A DNA stretch of 64,000 nt from RYN-230 sp963837335 (GCA_963837335.1 CAWINS010000052.1:77333-141332), one strand, 5' to 3'; positions 1-8,248 are shown, counted from the first letter of the stretch. Made by a program: numbers and translations. Notes: generated from the letters alone by a model not told the origin.

Positions 1-76
1 CGCCCGCCGGTCCCGCCCGCTTCCTAGGGGTCAGCGAAACGAAGAATATAAAAGAAAGAGTCAAAGACTCGATCTC

Positions 77-789
77 ATGGACCTGGCCGGCAAGTCGGTG
101 ATCGTCACCGGTGCGTCGTCCGGCATCGGCGCGTCCACCGCGCGCCTGCTGCACGCCGCCGGAGCGCATCCGGTGCTGGCCGCGCGCCGGGCCGACCGGC
201 TGGCCGCGTTGAGCGAGGAACTGGACGGGGCGCTGGCCGTGCCCACCGACGTGACCGACGCGGCCCAGGTGCGCGACCTGGTCGCCGCCGCGCTGGACCG
301 GCACGGGCGGATCGACGGCCTGGTGAACAACGCGGGCGCCAGCCTGCACGGGCCGCTGGACCAGGTGGACCCGGCCGAGTTCAGCCAGATCCTGCGAGCT
401 GAACGTGGTCGGCCTGCTGGCGGTGACGCAGGCGGTGCTGCCGGCCATGCGGTGAGCAGGGCTTCGGGCGGATCGTGAACATCAGCTCGGGCACCACCCG
501 GCGGGTCGCGATCGGCCTCGGCGCCTACGCGGCGACCAAGTCGGCGGTGAACATGCTCAGCGCGGTGCTGAGCGAGGAACTGGCCGACGACGGCATCGCG
601 GTGTCGCTGCTGCTGCCGTCGATCACCGCGACCGAGTTCGGCGACGGCATGTTCACGCTCGGCGTGTCGCCCCGGCCGGGCATGGTGGTGCACAGCCCGG
701 ATACGTGGCTGGCGTGGTGCTGCGGCTGCTGCGCACCGGTGAGGAGTCGTTCGACATCCCGCACGGCCCGGAGCAGCCCGCGTCGCTAG
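77..789 (+). pseudogene. Short-chain dehydrogenase/reductase, broken by three frameshifts
   Basis: Classical SDR oxidoreductase (NAD(P)-dependent, Rossmann fold; substrate unknown). The first frame has the cofactor motif TGASSGIG near residues 11-18 and the NNAG motif near residue 90. Homology then jumps frame near 395 (an extra base after ATCCTG) and again near 453 (an extra base after ATGCGG). It resumes at 475 with NISSG and the active-site YAATK. A third shift near 700 moves the C-terminus into the frame reading VAGVVLRLLRTGEESFDIPH, which stays open to about 830. All three frames join into one normal SDR of about 245 residues, so the family call is firm. Three indels in 700 bp mean either a decayed gene or poor sequence. 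The start ATG at 77 follows an A-rich leader. Confidence 0.8.
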
Positions 790-853
790 GTGCCTGGGTC
801 GGTCTGATCTGCGTTTATTGAGAAAATAATTATGGATAGGGAGGGACCTCGTC

Positions 854-2092
854 CTAGAGGGCCCGGAAGAATTCCCGGATGTCGGCGGTGAGGAGGCCGG
901 GGGCTTCGAGGGCGGCGAAGTGGCCGCCGCGGTCGAACTCCGACCAGCGGACGATGTTGCTGGTCTTGCTGGCGAACGGGCGGATGGAGATGTCGGTGGG
1001 GAAGACCGCCACGGCCGTCGGCACGGTGGAGCGCTCCTGGGGCATCCACATGCTGGGGTCGTTGAACCGCTCGTAGTAGGTGTGGGCGGCCGAGCCGGCC
1101 GTGGCGGTGAACCAGTAGATGCTGACGTCGGTGAGGATCCGGTCGCGGTCCACGGCGTCCTCGGGCAGCAGGGCGGCCGGGTTGGTCCACTCCTGGAACT
1201 TCTCCACGATCCAGGCGAGCAGCCCGGAGGGGGAGTCGGTCAGCGCCTGCCCGATGGTCTGCGGCCGGGTGCCCTGGACCTGCATGTACGCGCTGGAGCG
1301 CTGCTGCCACTTCTCCATCGCGGCCAGCCGTCCGCGCTCAGCCTCGGTCAGTGCGGCCATCTCGGCCGGGTCACCGGAGGGGAAGGTGACCAGCGCGTTG
1401 ACGTGCACGCCGATGACCCGGCCGGGGGCTATCCGGCCGATGAGCGGGCCGATGAAGGCGCCCACGTCCCCGCCCTGCACGCCGTAGCGGTCGTAGCCGA
1501 GCCGGTCCATCAGTTCGGCGAGCGCGGCGGCGGTGCGGCCGTCTGTCCAGCCGGTCTCGGTCAGCGGGCCGGAGAATCCGTAGCCGGGCAGCGACGGGAT
1601 CACCAGGTGGAAGGCGTCGGCCGGGTCGCCGCCATGCGCGGCCGGGTCGGTAAGCGGGCCGATCAGGTCGAGGAACTCCACGATCGAGCCCGGCCAGCCG
1701 TGCAGGAGCAGCAGCGGGGTCGCGTCCGGCTGGGCCGAGCGCAGGTGCAGGAACTGCACGCTGGCTCCGTCGATCGTGGTGATGAACTGAGGGTGGGTGT
1801 TGAGCGCCGCCTCGCGGGCCCGCCAGTCATACTCCTCGGCCCAGTAGGCGGCGAGCTCACGCAGGTAGCCGGTGGGAACGCCGCGCTCCCAGCCGGTGCC
1901 GGGCAGGTCGCTGGCCCAGCGGGTCCGGGCCAGCCGTTCGCGGAGGTCGTCGAGGCCGGCCTGCGGGACGCTGATGCGGTAAGGCCGGATCCTCGGCCGG
2001 CCGGTGGGCGGTTCGTGGGCGGTCTGCTGCGAGGTGTGTCGTTGTTTGTCATGTATCTCAAGGTAGGAACTATTGGTGTCAGCTTCTGGCAC
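854..2092 (-). CDS. Epoxide hydrolase family protein (alpha/beta hydrolase)
   Basis: Alpha/beta-hydrolase of the epoxide hydrolase family with its typical N-terminal domain (IRPYRISVPQ...DLRERLARTRW). The oxyanion-hole motif HGWPGS is near residues 131-136, the nucleophile Asp is in VQGGDVG near 209, and the catalytic His is in GGHFAALEAP near the C-terminus. The likely reaction is hydrolysis of an epoxide, substrate unknown. The start is uncertain: in frame the only good candidate is GTG at 2092, which lies inside the shared 25-bp operator. An ATG at 2052 in another frame would give a more usual N-terminus if one base were wrong between about 1995 and 2050. The gene is divergent from the WYL regulator, which probably controls it. 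Confidence 0.85.
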   Translation of the reverse strand: MPEADTNSSYLEIHDKQRHTSQQTAHEPPTGRPRIRPYRISVPQAGLDDLRERLARTRWASDLPGTGWERGVPTGYLRELAAYWAEEYDWRAREAALNTHPQFITTIDGASVQFLHLRSAQPDATPLLLLHGWPGSIVEFLDLIGPLTDPAAHGGDPADAFHLVIPSLPGYGFSGPLTETGWTDGRTAAALAELMDRLGYDRYGVQGGDVGAFIGPLIGRIAPGRVIGVHVNALVTFPSGDPAEMAALTEAERGRLAAMEKWQQRSSAYMQVQGTRPQTIGQALTDSPSGLLAWIVEKFQEWTNPAALLPEDAVDRDRILTDVSIYWFTATAGSAAHTYYERFNDPSMWMPQERSTVPTAVAVFPTDISIRPFASKTSNIVRWSEFDRGGHFAALEAPGLLTADIREFFRAL

Positions 2093-2096
2093 CAAT
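2072..2096. promoter_or_regulatory. Near-perfect inverted repeat, probable WYL-regulator operator
   Basis: Two 11-bp arms, ATTGGTGTCAG and CTGGCACCAAT, are separated by 3 bp and pair at 10 of 11 positions. The repeat sits between the divergent epoxide hydrolase and WYL-regulator genes and touches both predicted translation starts. This is the position expected of an autoregulatory operator, or of a leaderless transcript start. That the neighbouring regulator binds it is inference. Confidence 0.6.
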
Positions 2097-2115
2097 GAGC
2101 GGCACAATGAATCGC

Positions 2116-3081
2116 ATGCTAGAGACCTCGGCTCGCCTGCTCCGCCTGCTGTCTCTCCTGCAGTCCCGGCAGGACTGGCGGGGCGCCGAACTCGCCGGCC
2201 GGCTCGGCGTCGGGCTGCGGACCGTTCGGCGTGACATCGACCGGCTGCGCGACCTGGGATATCCGGTGGACGCCTCACCAGGCGCCGCGGGCGGTTACCA
2301 GCTCGGCACCGGCGGCGCTGCTATACCGCCGCTGCTGCTGGACGATGAGGAGGCGGTGGCGGTGGCGATCAGCCTGCATTCCGCGGCGACCGGCAGTGTG
2401 GCGGGGCTGGAGGAGACCGCGCTCCGGGCGCTGACCAAGCTCCAGGCCATGCTCCCGTCCCGGCTCCGGCACAAGATCACCGCCTTTCACGCCACCACGC
2501 TCCCGCTCACCGGATCCTCGCCCGCCGCCGTGGACCCCGAACTGCTCACCTCGATCGCGGCGGCCTGCCGGGACCAGCGGCAACTGCGGCTGCGCTACCA
2601 GGGCCGCAGCGGCGTCACCACCCGCAACGTCGAGCCGCACCGGCTGGTCCACACCACGCGCCGCTGGTACCTGCTGGCCTGGGACACCCATCGCGGCGAC
2701 TGGCGAACCTTCCGCCTGGACCGGATCGAGGGACCGCTGGGCCTGCCCGGCGCCCGCTTCGCGCCACGCCGGCCGCCCTCGGATGACGTGGCCGCCTACG
2801 TGTCGCAATCCATCTCCTCCGCCCCCTACCGCTACCAGGCCCGTATCCTCATCCACGCCCCGCTCGAGGCGGTCGCCGGGCGTTCGTCCCCCGCGGCCGG
2901 CCGGCTGGAAGCCACCGGCCAGCACGCCTGCGTGCTGCACGCCGGGTCAGACTCCCTCGAAGAACTCGCCCTCTACACCGCCATCAAGGGCTTCGACTTC
3001 CAGGTCCTCGACCCACCCGAGCTCATCCCGGTGCTGCGCGCCCTGGCCGGGCGCCTGCGCCAGGCCGCCGACGCCTCCTGA
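2116..3081 (+). CDS. YafY-type HTH regulator with WYL domain
   Basis: Transcriptional regulator of about 321 residues. The N-terminal winged helix-turn-helix begins LETSARLLRLLSLLQSR and continues with the recognition region LGVGLRTVRRDIDRLRDLGY. The middle part has the WYL domain typical of this family (RRWYLLAWDTHRGDWRTFRLDRI) and the C-terminal part the WCX extension. WYL domains bind small ligands or nucleic acids, so the epoxide hydrolase next door may respond to such a signal (inference). ATG codons at 2095, 2107 and 2116 are in frame; 2116 matches the usual N-terminus of the family and leaves the palindrome free. Its TGA directly abuts the stop of the convergent MFS gene. Confidence 0.88.
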   Translation: MLETSARLLRLLSLLQSRQDWRGAELAGRLGVGLRTVRRDIDRLRDLGYPVDASPGAAGGYQLGTGGAAIPPLLLDDEEAVAVAISLHSAATGSVAGLEETALRALTKLQAMLPSRLRHKITAFHATTLPLTGSSPAAVDPELLTSIAAACRDQRQLRLRYQGRSGVTTRNVEPHRLVHTTRRWYLLAWDTHRGDWRTFRLDRIEGPLGLPGARFAPRRPPSDDVAAYVSQSISSAPYRYQARILIHAPLEAVAGRSSPAAGRLEATGQHACVLHAGSDSLEELALYTAIKGFDFQVLDPPELIPVLRALAGRLRQAADAS

Positions 3082-4491
3082 TCAGGCCGGGCCTAGCGCC
3101 GGCCGGTGGTGCGCCCGGTCCCGGCCCACGGTGGCCGCGGTCACGAAGGCCCCGAGCAGGAACGCACCGCCGCACACGGCCAGGGCCACGTGCAGCCCGG
3201 GCACGAACCCCAGCGCCCCGCTGACCAGCGAGCCGGCCACGGCGACGCCGAGGGCCCCGCCGACCTGCCGGGCGGTGTTGATCAGCCCGGCCGCCGTCCC
3301 GCCGCGGCTGTCCGGCGCCGCGTCCATCACCGCCGTAGTCGCGGCGGGCATGGTGAGCGCCATCCCCGACCCGGCGGCCACCATGGGCAGGACCAGGACC
3401 CAGTACGGCGTGCCGTGGGCCGTCACGATCAGGCCGAGCAGCCCGGCCGCCCCCAGCGTCAGCCCAGTGATCATGGTGACCCGCGGTCCCCGGCGGCTGG
3501 TCAGGCGGCCGGACAGCACGGAGGCGACCGGCACGGCGGCGGCCTCGGGCAGCAGCGACAGTCCCGCGATCAGCGGTGAGTCCCCCCGGACCTGCTGGAG
3601 GTACAGGCTGTACGCGAACAGCTGGCCGTAGAAGCCCAGGTTGATGAGGAGTCCCACGACGCTGCCCCCCGACAGCGCCGGACGCCGCAGCAGCGCCAGC
3701 GGCAGCATGGGGGAGCGGACCCGGCGCTGCGCGGCGGCGAACACGGCGGTGCCCGCGGCCGCGATGGCCAGGCCGGCCGCCACCGGCCAGGAAGCCCACC
3801 CGTGCGGGCCAGCCTCGATCAGGCCTGCGACCAGCGCGGTCAGCGCCACGATGGCGGTGATCTGGCCGATGGGGTCGCCGCGCCGGTCACGTTGACCCAG
3901 GGGCGAGGCGACCCGGCGGCGGGTGAGCCACCAGGCGACCAGGCCGACCGGGATATTGATCGCGAACACCAGCCGCCAGCTGGCCGCGGCGGTCAGCGCG
4001 CCGCCCAGGACGGGCCCGGAGGCGGCGGCCAGCCCGCCGATCCCGCCCCACAGTCCCACGGCCCGGGCCCGCCGGGCCCGGTCTGGGTAGCTGGCCTGCA
4101 GCAACGCGAGTGAGCTGGGGACCAGGAGCGCCGCGGCCGCACCCTGGATGAGCCGGATGAGGACCAGGATCCCGATCGAGGGGGCCAGCGCGCAGCCGGC
4201 CGAGGCGGCCGTGAACAGGACCAGCCCGGTCAGGAACACCCGCCGCGGGCCGAACCGGTCTCCGGCCACCCCGGACGACAGCAGCAGCGCCGCGAAGGCC
4301 AGCGTGTAGCCGTCGACCACCCACTGCAACCCGGTGATCCCGCCGCCCAGGTCCTGGCGGAGCGCGGGCAGGGCCAGGTTCACCGCGGTGGCGTCGAGGA
4401 TGACCATGAAATAGCCGAGCGAGACGGCCAGCAATGGCACCCATGATGTGCCGCTGGCCACGTCCGGGCGGCGTCGCACTGAGGTGTCCAT
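3082..4491 (-). CDS. MFS drug-efflux transporter, DHA2 (EmrB/QacA) family
   Basis: Multi-spanning membrane protein of about 469 residues with the DHA2 signature LDATAVNLALPALRQDL in helix 1, the loop motif GDRFGPRR between helices 2 and 3, and about 14 hydrophobic segments. It would export hydrophobic compounds in exchange for protons; the substrate cannot be read from sequence. The start ATG at 4491 (MDTSVRRRP) precedes the first membrane helix. It is divergent from an ArsR-type regulator with only 65 bp between them, so that regulator is the probable controller. The last codon abuts the WYL gene end-on. Confidence 0.88.
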   Translation of the reverse strand: MDTSVRRRPDVASGTSWVPLLAVSLGYFMVILDATAVNLALPALRQDLGGGITGLQWVVDGYTLAFAALLLSSGVAGDRFGPRRVFLTGLVLFTAASAGCALAPSIGILVLIRLIQGAAAALLVPSSLALLQASYPDRARRARAVGLWGGIGGLAAASGPVLGGALTAAASWRLVFAINIPVGLVAWWLTRRRVASPLGQRDRRGDPIGQITAIVALTALVAGLIEAGPHGWASWPVAAGLAIAAAGTAVFAAAQRRVRSPMLPLALLRRPALSGGSVVGLLINLGFYGQLFAYSLYLQQVRGDSPLIAGLSLLPEAAAVPVASVLSGRLTSRRGPRVTMITGLTLGAAGLLGLIVTAHGTPYWVLVLPMVAAGSGMALTMPAATTAVMDAAPDSRGGTAAGLINTARQVGGALGVAVAGSLVSGALGFVPGLHVALAVCGGAFLLGAFVTAATVGRDRAHHRPALGPA

Positions 4492-4556
4492 GGGGCGCAG
4501 TCTGCCCGCCAGATCGTTCGGTCCAGGCCGAAGTGTTCCGTTGCTAGCGTGCAGAT

Positions 4557-5357
4557 ATGCGTACTGAGCAGCCGTGGCCGGGCGACGCGGATATCGCCCC
4601 GATCGGGGCACTGATCGGCGATCCGACCCGGGCCCGGATCCTGACCGCGCTGACCGACGGGCGGGCCCTGCCGGCCAGCCGCCTCGCCGCGGAGGCCGGG
4701 GTGGCGCCGTCCACGGTCAGTGAGCATCTGGCCCGGCTGCTGGCGGCGGGGCTGGTCACGATGCGGCCGGAGGGCCGGTCCCGGTTCTACCGGCTCGCGT
4801 CGCCCGCGGTCGCCGAGGCGCTGGAGGCGATTTCCCGGATCTCCCCGCCGCAGCCGATCCGCTCGCTGCGCCAGGGCACCCACGCCCGCGCCCTGCGGGA
4901 GGCCCGGACCTGCTACAACCACCTGGCCGGGCGGCTGGGGGTCGGCCTGCTCGCCGGGCTGCTCGAGGGCGGGCTGCTGTCCGGCGGGGACGGCCGGCAT
5001 CACCCGGAGCGGGCCGTAGCGGACCGGCTGTCCGCCCCGGGCCGCGACCTCTCCTACCGGCTCACCCCGCACGGGGAGGCCGCGCTGGGGGAGATCGGCG
5101 TGGACCTGGACGCGGTACTGGCCCGGCATCCCGCCGTCCGGTACTGCCTCGACTGGTCCGAGCAGCGCCACCACCTGGCCGGCCCGCTGGGCACGGCCCT
5201 GGCTGACCGGCTGTTCGCGCTGGACTGGGTGCGGCGCAGCGACCGGCGCCGGGTGGTCCGGGTCACCGACTCAGGCCGGGAGAACCTGCCCGGGACCCTC
5301 GGCCTGGCGCCCGACTGGGACCAGCCCGCCCCGGTCAGCCGCCCCCTCACCGCCTAG
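4557..5357 (+). CDS. ArsR-family winged-helix transcriptional regulator
   Basis: A 266-residue protein. The ArsR-type winged helix occupies residues 12-95, with IGDPTRARILTALTDGRALPASRLAAEAGVAPSTVSEHLARLLAAGLV as its HTH core (given here by its well-known shape: DPTRARIL, then VAPSTVSEHL). The family's metal-binding ELCVCDL motif is absent. A long C-terminal extension contains RTCYNHLAGRLGVGL, which is shared by a large actinobacterial ArsR subgroup of unknown ligand. It is divergent from the MFS pump and probably represses it (inference from position). Its 3' end overlaps the converging small gene by 11 bp. Confidence 0.85.
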   Translation: MRTEQPWPGDADIAPIGALIGDPTRARILTALTDGRALPASRLAAEAGVAPSTVSEHLARLLAAGLVTMRPEGRSRFYRLASPAVAEALEAISRISPPQPIRSLRQGTHARALREARTCYNHLAGRLGVGLLAGLLEGGLLSGGDGRHHPERAVADRLSAPGRDLSYRLTPHGEAALGEIGVDLDAVLARHPAVRYCLDWSEQRHHLAGPLGTALADRLFALDWVRRSDRRRVVRVTDSGRENLPGTLGLAPDWDQPAPVSRPLTA

Positions 5358-5580
5358 CAGCGGTACGGGTCTGCGCTCCGGTGCACTCGGTGGCCGTTAG
5401 GGCCCGTTCAAAACGCGCGAGGTCTGAGGAGAGGACCAGCCAGGGATGACCACCGTCGCGTCCCCTGGCCACGAACACCCTGCGCTCAATCAGGACCTCG
5501 GCCGAGATTTCCAGGTGCTCATGCTCACGCCGCAGGCGCTCGATCGTGGCCGCTAACTCCGCGTCGTCTCGTCCAGTCAT
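5347..5580 (-). CDS. Small hypothetical protein
   Basis: A protein of 77 residues (MTGRDDAELAATIERLRREH...) with a coiled-coil-like N-terminal half and a C-terminal half containing VFVARGRDG and PWLVLSSDLARFERAL. I do not recognise a named family. It is divergent from a small GntR regulator across about 50 bp, and this pairing suggests joint control. An upstream in-frame GTG at 5607 would lengthen it by 9 residues but falls within the repeated TAGACA boxes, so ATG 5580 is preferred. It converges with the ArsR gene with an 11-bp overlap. Confidence 0.6.
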   Translation of the reverse strand: MTGRDDAELAATIERLRREHEHLEISAEVLIERRVFVARGRDGGHPWLVLSSDLARFERALTATECTGAQTRTAARR

Positions 5581-5591
5581 GTGAGTCACGA

Positions 5592-5628
5592 TAGACAGAT
5601 TAGACACGAAGGGATCAACTCTTAGACA
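5592..5628. promoter_or_regulatory. Three TAGACA boxes between divergent genes
   Basis: TAGACA occurs at 5592-5597, 5601-5606 and 5623-5628, all on the same strand, in the short gap upstream of the small GntR gene. Repeated hexamers just ahead of a regulator gene suggest binding half-sites. A longer form, TTAGACACGA (5600-5609), recurs at 44422-44431 upstream of another gene. Confidence 0.4.
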
Positions 5629-5630
5629 GG

Positions 5631-5909
5631 ATGCGCAGGTCAGTCAGCATGGGAGAAGATCAAGATGTGCCACGTTCCGAGCAACTGCCCAGCGCGCGTG
5701 TTGAAACTGACCTGCGGCGCAGGCTGGACGGGGGCGAGTGGGCGACCGGAGAGGCGCTGCCTCCCGTGGCTCAGCTGGCGGGTGAGTACGAGGTTGCCCG
5801 GGGCACGGTGGCTAGGGTGCTGGCCAAGCTGGCCGGCGAAGGCCTGGTTCGCATCGTGCCCAGGTGGGGGACTTTCTCGCGCCTAGATGCAGCCCGCCCG
5901 GTCAGCTAG
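5631..5909 (+). CDS. Small GntR-family HTH regulator (DNA-binding domain only)
   Basis: A 92-residue protein that is essentially one GntR winged-helix domain: VETDLRRRLDGGEWATGEALPPVAQLAGEYEVARGTVARVLAKLAGEGLVR (read as the family pattern G-x-LP-S/P-...-L-A-x-x-Y-x-V-x-R-x-T-V). It lacks a C-terminal effector domain, as do many short actinobacterial GntR proteins. The start is ATG 5631; ATG 5649 is also possible, because neither has a strong ribosome site. Its 3' end overlaps the convergent expansin gene by 27 bp. The target is unknown; the TAGACA boxes ahead of it are candidates. Confidence 0.75.
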   Translation: MRRSVSMGEDQDVPRSEQLPSARVETDLRRRLDGGEWATGEALPPVAQLAGEYEVARGTVARVLAKLAGEGLVRIVPRWGTFSRLDAARPVS

Positions 5910-6944
5910 CGCAGGACGGGGTGGGGGAGGCGGGGACCGGGCGCGCGGACGCCGCGGCGACGCTGATGCCCTGGCTCTGAGTCCGGGCTGGCGGTGGCGT
6001 GCGCGTGCCGGTGCCGGTGAGACTTGCGTGCCTTGTGCGCCACGGCTGGTGCGGCGGTAGTAGCCGTGGCGGTGGGGGGTGACCGCGCCCGCACCGTACA
6101 GCGACGTCCCGGTGGGCTGGATGACACCGGGGCTGATCGTGATCCCGTGCACCGTGGCCTGATGGCCCAGGGAGTCGGTCAGCCGGACCGAGAACGGGCC
6201 CGGCCCCGCGCCGGAGGAGGCGAGCCAGTATCCGTACGTGGTCCGGCTCAGTTCCTGCCAGCCCCCCGAACCCTGGCTGACCGCCACGCTGGCCAGCGGG
6301 TTTCCGTTATTGATCGGGAGCAGCGCCAGGTAGTACGCGGAGGAGCCGGCCTTGACCAGCATGGACAGCGGCGCGGGTAGCGGCGGGTCCGCGACCGTGC
6401 GGTAGGTCACCGGGACGAGGCCGGCGCTGAGCGGGGCGATCTTGGCGAAGGCCTGCTCGCTGAGGTCGATGTGCCCCGCCTGGCATTCCGGGCACTGGTC
6501 GACGACCTCGACCGTGACAGAGCCATCCGGGCCGCTCACCTGGAGGTAACTGCCGCACGCGGCCGAACCGCCGTACTCAGACGGCGGGAGCGCCACATAG
6601 AGCTGCCCGGCGGGCGGGGACGGGTAGGAGCAGTTCCCCATGCCGCCGGACGCCAGCTCGTAGTGGGTGGCCTCGCCGCTGGTCTGACCGCCGGCCGCGG
6701 TGCCGCCCAGGTCGGTGCCGGGCATGATCACCGAGGCGCAGGCGGGTACGGCGGTGGCCTGCGAGATACCCACGGCCAGCGCCACCAGGAGCACGACCGC
6801 CCCCGCCCCGGCGGCGGCCAGGGTGCCGACCCGGAAACCCGCCAGCCGCCGCCCAGCCAGGCCGGCCCGGCCGGCCAGCCGGCGGCGGGGGATACGCCCA
6901 GGACCGCTGGGCCGGTGCGCCATGCGGCCGAGCCTAGAGATCAT
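5883..6944 (-). CDS. Secreted bacterial expansin-like protein
   Basis: Membrane-anchored or secreted protein of about 353 residues. A basic N-terminus and a hydrophobic segment (AAAGAGAVVLLVALAVGIS) are followed by a double-psi beta-barrel domain (residues about 90-190) with GEATHYE, paired cysteines and VVDQCPEC, whose Asp is the conserved expansin/RlpA-fold acid. A second beta-sandwich domain (CBM63-like, about 195-290) contains YLALLPINNGNP, GGWQEL and TYGYW. Bacterial expansins loosen plant or microbial cell-wall polysaccharide without hydrolysis. The last 60 residues are Arg/Pro-rich. An alternative frame over 5906-6060 reads as a more natural His/Lys-rich tail (AHKARKSHRHRHAHA), so a frameshift near 6090 is possible. 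Confidence 0.75.
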   Translation of the reverse strand: MISRLGRMAHRPSGPGRIPRRRLAGRAGLAGRRLAGFRVGTLAAAGAGAVVLLVALAVGISQATAVPACASVIMPGTDLGGTAAGGQTSGEATHYELASGGMGNCSYPSPPAGQLYVALPPSEYGGSAACGSYLQVSGPDGSVTVEVVDQCPECQAGHIDLSEQAFAKIAPLSAGLVPVTYRTVADPPLPAPLSMLVKAGSSAYYLALLPINNGNPLASVAVSQGSGGWQELSRTTYGYWLASSGAGPGPFSVRLTDSLGHQATVHGITISPGVIQPTGTSLYGAGAVTPHRHGYYRRTSRGAQGTQVSPAPARARHRQPGLRARASASPRRPRARSPPPPPRPALADRAGCI

Positions 6945-7036
6945 CTCCCGCCGGAAATGAGGGTTTCAGTTACTTTCAGTCCGTTCCCGGAGGTTATGGT
7001 CAGCGCCGTTCGTGTCAGCGCTGTTCGAGGGTGGTT

Positions 7037-7252
7037 TCAGGGCGGTGAGCCACCGCTGGTGGCCGGCCTGCAGTTGGCTCGGGCGGTACAGGAGGGGGAG
7101 CAGGGGCCGGCCAGCGACTCCCTGATCGTGACAGTGGTGCGGCCATTCCCGGCGGGTTCGAGAAGATGCTGGTCCACCGCTTTGTAGCCGAGGAATCGCC
7201 CGGTCCAGGTCAGCTCATGACCGGGGTTGACCACGGCGAAGGTGGACCGCAT
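7037..7252 (-). pseudogene. SRPBCC (START-like) family remnant, truncated and frameshifted
   Basis: The readable part matches the second half of an SRPBCC ligand-binding protein: STFAVVNPGHELTWTGRFLG, then a strand ending TTVTIRESLAGP. The frame then breaks near 7105, where one base is missing in a C-run. With it restored, the reading is LLPLLYRPSQLQAGHQRWLTALK, a normal family C-terminus. The N-terminal half (about 60 residues) is absent: the gap to the TetR operator at 7275 is too small to hold it. The gene was therefore probably an intact partner divergent from TetR that lost its 5' half (inference). Confidence 0.6.
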
Positions 7253-7274
7253 GGTGAGCCCGCCGAGGATTGCA

Positions 7275-7287
7275 AGAGCATTGCTCT
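7275..7287. promoter_or_regulatory. Palindrome, probable TetR operator
   Basis: AGAGCA-T-TGCTCT is a perfect 13-bp palindrome 33 bp upstream of the TetR GTG start and between the divergent genes. Size and place fit autoregulation by the TetR protein (inference). Confidence 0.55.
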
Positions 7288-7320
7288 CTTTTCGTGTCGC
7301 TGCTCTGTTACGATGACGGC

Positions 7321-8022
7321 GTGAATGCGAGCCGTACCGCCCGGGAGCGGGTCCGCGCCGAGCTCACCCGGGAGATCGCTGATGTGGCGCGGGCCCAGCT
7401 GGCCACCGAGGGAGCCGGCGGGCTGTCGCTGCGGGCGGTCGCCAAGGAGATGGGCATGGTCTCCTCGGCCATCTACCGCTACTTCCCGAGCCGGGACGAC
7501 CTGCTGACCGCGCTGATCGTGGACGGCTACAACGCGATCGGCGAGACGGCCGAGCAGGCCGACGCGGCCTGCCCGGGCGGGGACTACGCCGGGCGCTGGC
7601 TGGCCGTCGGCCGGGCCATCCGGGACTGGGCGCTGGCTCACCCGCAGGAGTACGCGCTGGTCTACGGGTCGCCGGTGCCGGGTTACCAGGCGCCGCAGCA
7701 GACCATCGGGCCCGCGGCCCGGGGGGCCGCGGTGTTCGGGAAGATCATCAGCGAGGCCTTCCAGGCGGGCGCGCTCCAGCCTCCCGGGATCTGCCCGCCG
7801 CCCCCGGAGTCGTTCACCGCGGACGCGGTCGGGCTGCGTGAGTCGGTGCTGCCCGGGGTGCCCGACGACGTGATCGCCGTGGCCCTGGCCACCTGGACCG
7901 CCCTGTTCGGCATGATCAGCTTTGAGCTGTTCGGCCAGTTCGAGAACGTCATCACCGACCGGGCCGCGTTCTTCGGGCACGCCATGGCCTGCCAGGGACG
8001 GCTGGCCGGGCTGCCCGGCTGA
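7321..8022 (+). CDS. TetR-family transcriptional regulator
   Basis: A 233-residue regulator starting at GTG 7321. The N-terminal HTH (residues about 10-60) includes GLSLRAVAKEMGMVSSAIYRYFPSRDDLLTALI, the standard TetR recognition and anchor helices. The C-terminal region with HPQEYALVYGSPVPGYQAP is a WHG-type ligand domain common in actinobacteria. It probably represses itself and the divergent SRPBCC gene, now broken, through the palindrome at 7275. The inducer is unknown. Confidence 0.88.
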   Translation: MNASRTARERVRAELTREIADVARAQLATEGAGGLSLRAVAKEMGMVSSAIYRYFPSRDDLLTALIVDGYNAIGETAEQADAACPGGDYAGRWLAVGRAIRDWALAHPQEYALVYGSPVPGYQAPQQTIGPAARGAAVFGKIISEAFQAGALQPPGICPPPPESFTADAVGLRESVLPGVPDDVIAVALATWTALFGMISFELFGQFENVITDRAAFFGHAMACQGRLAGLPG

Positions 8023-8023
8023 G

Positions 8024-8110
8024 GGAATCGCCGCCTGGAGTTGCCCGCCCGGGGAATCACTGCCCGGAGTGGCCGGGCTGAGGAATCGCCGCCTGGAGTT
8101 GACCGGCTGG
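8024..8110. repeat. 29-bp tandem repeat, three units plus degenerate tail
   Basis: Directly after the TetR stop are three head-to-tail 29-bp units at 8024-8052, 8053-8081 and 8082-8110. Units 1 and 3 share the first 20 bases exactly (GGAATCGCCGCCTGGAGTTG); unit 2 is diverged. Related GAA-containing sequence continues to about 8155. It is non-coding in all frames and its role is unknown. Confidence 0.7.
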
Positions 8111-8228
8111 GAAACTCGCCGGCGGGGGAACCCGCCGCCCTGAATCGCCGGCCAGGCCGGCGTTGCAGGCCTCTGACCTGGCCTTCCGGGTGACCGCCGG
8201 GCGACGGTCCGGGTACCCCGGCTACTTG

Positions 8229-8248
8229 CATCGAACCTATGTTCGATG
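8229..8248. promoter_or_regulatory. LexA-binding SOS box
   Basis: CATCGAAC-CTAT-GTTCGATG is a perfect 20-bp palindrome that contains the actinobacterial SOS consensus TCGAAC-N4-GTTCGA without mismatch. It lies 62 bp upstream of the DUF6504 start, and dnaE2 follows, which is a classic DNA-damage-induced gene. LexA control of this operon is strongly supported. Confidence 0.92.
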
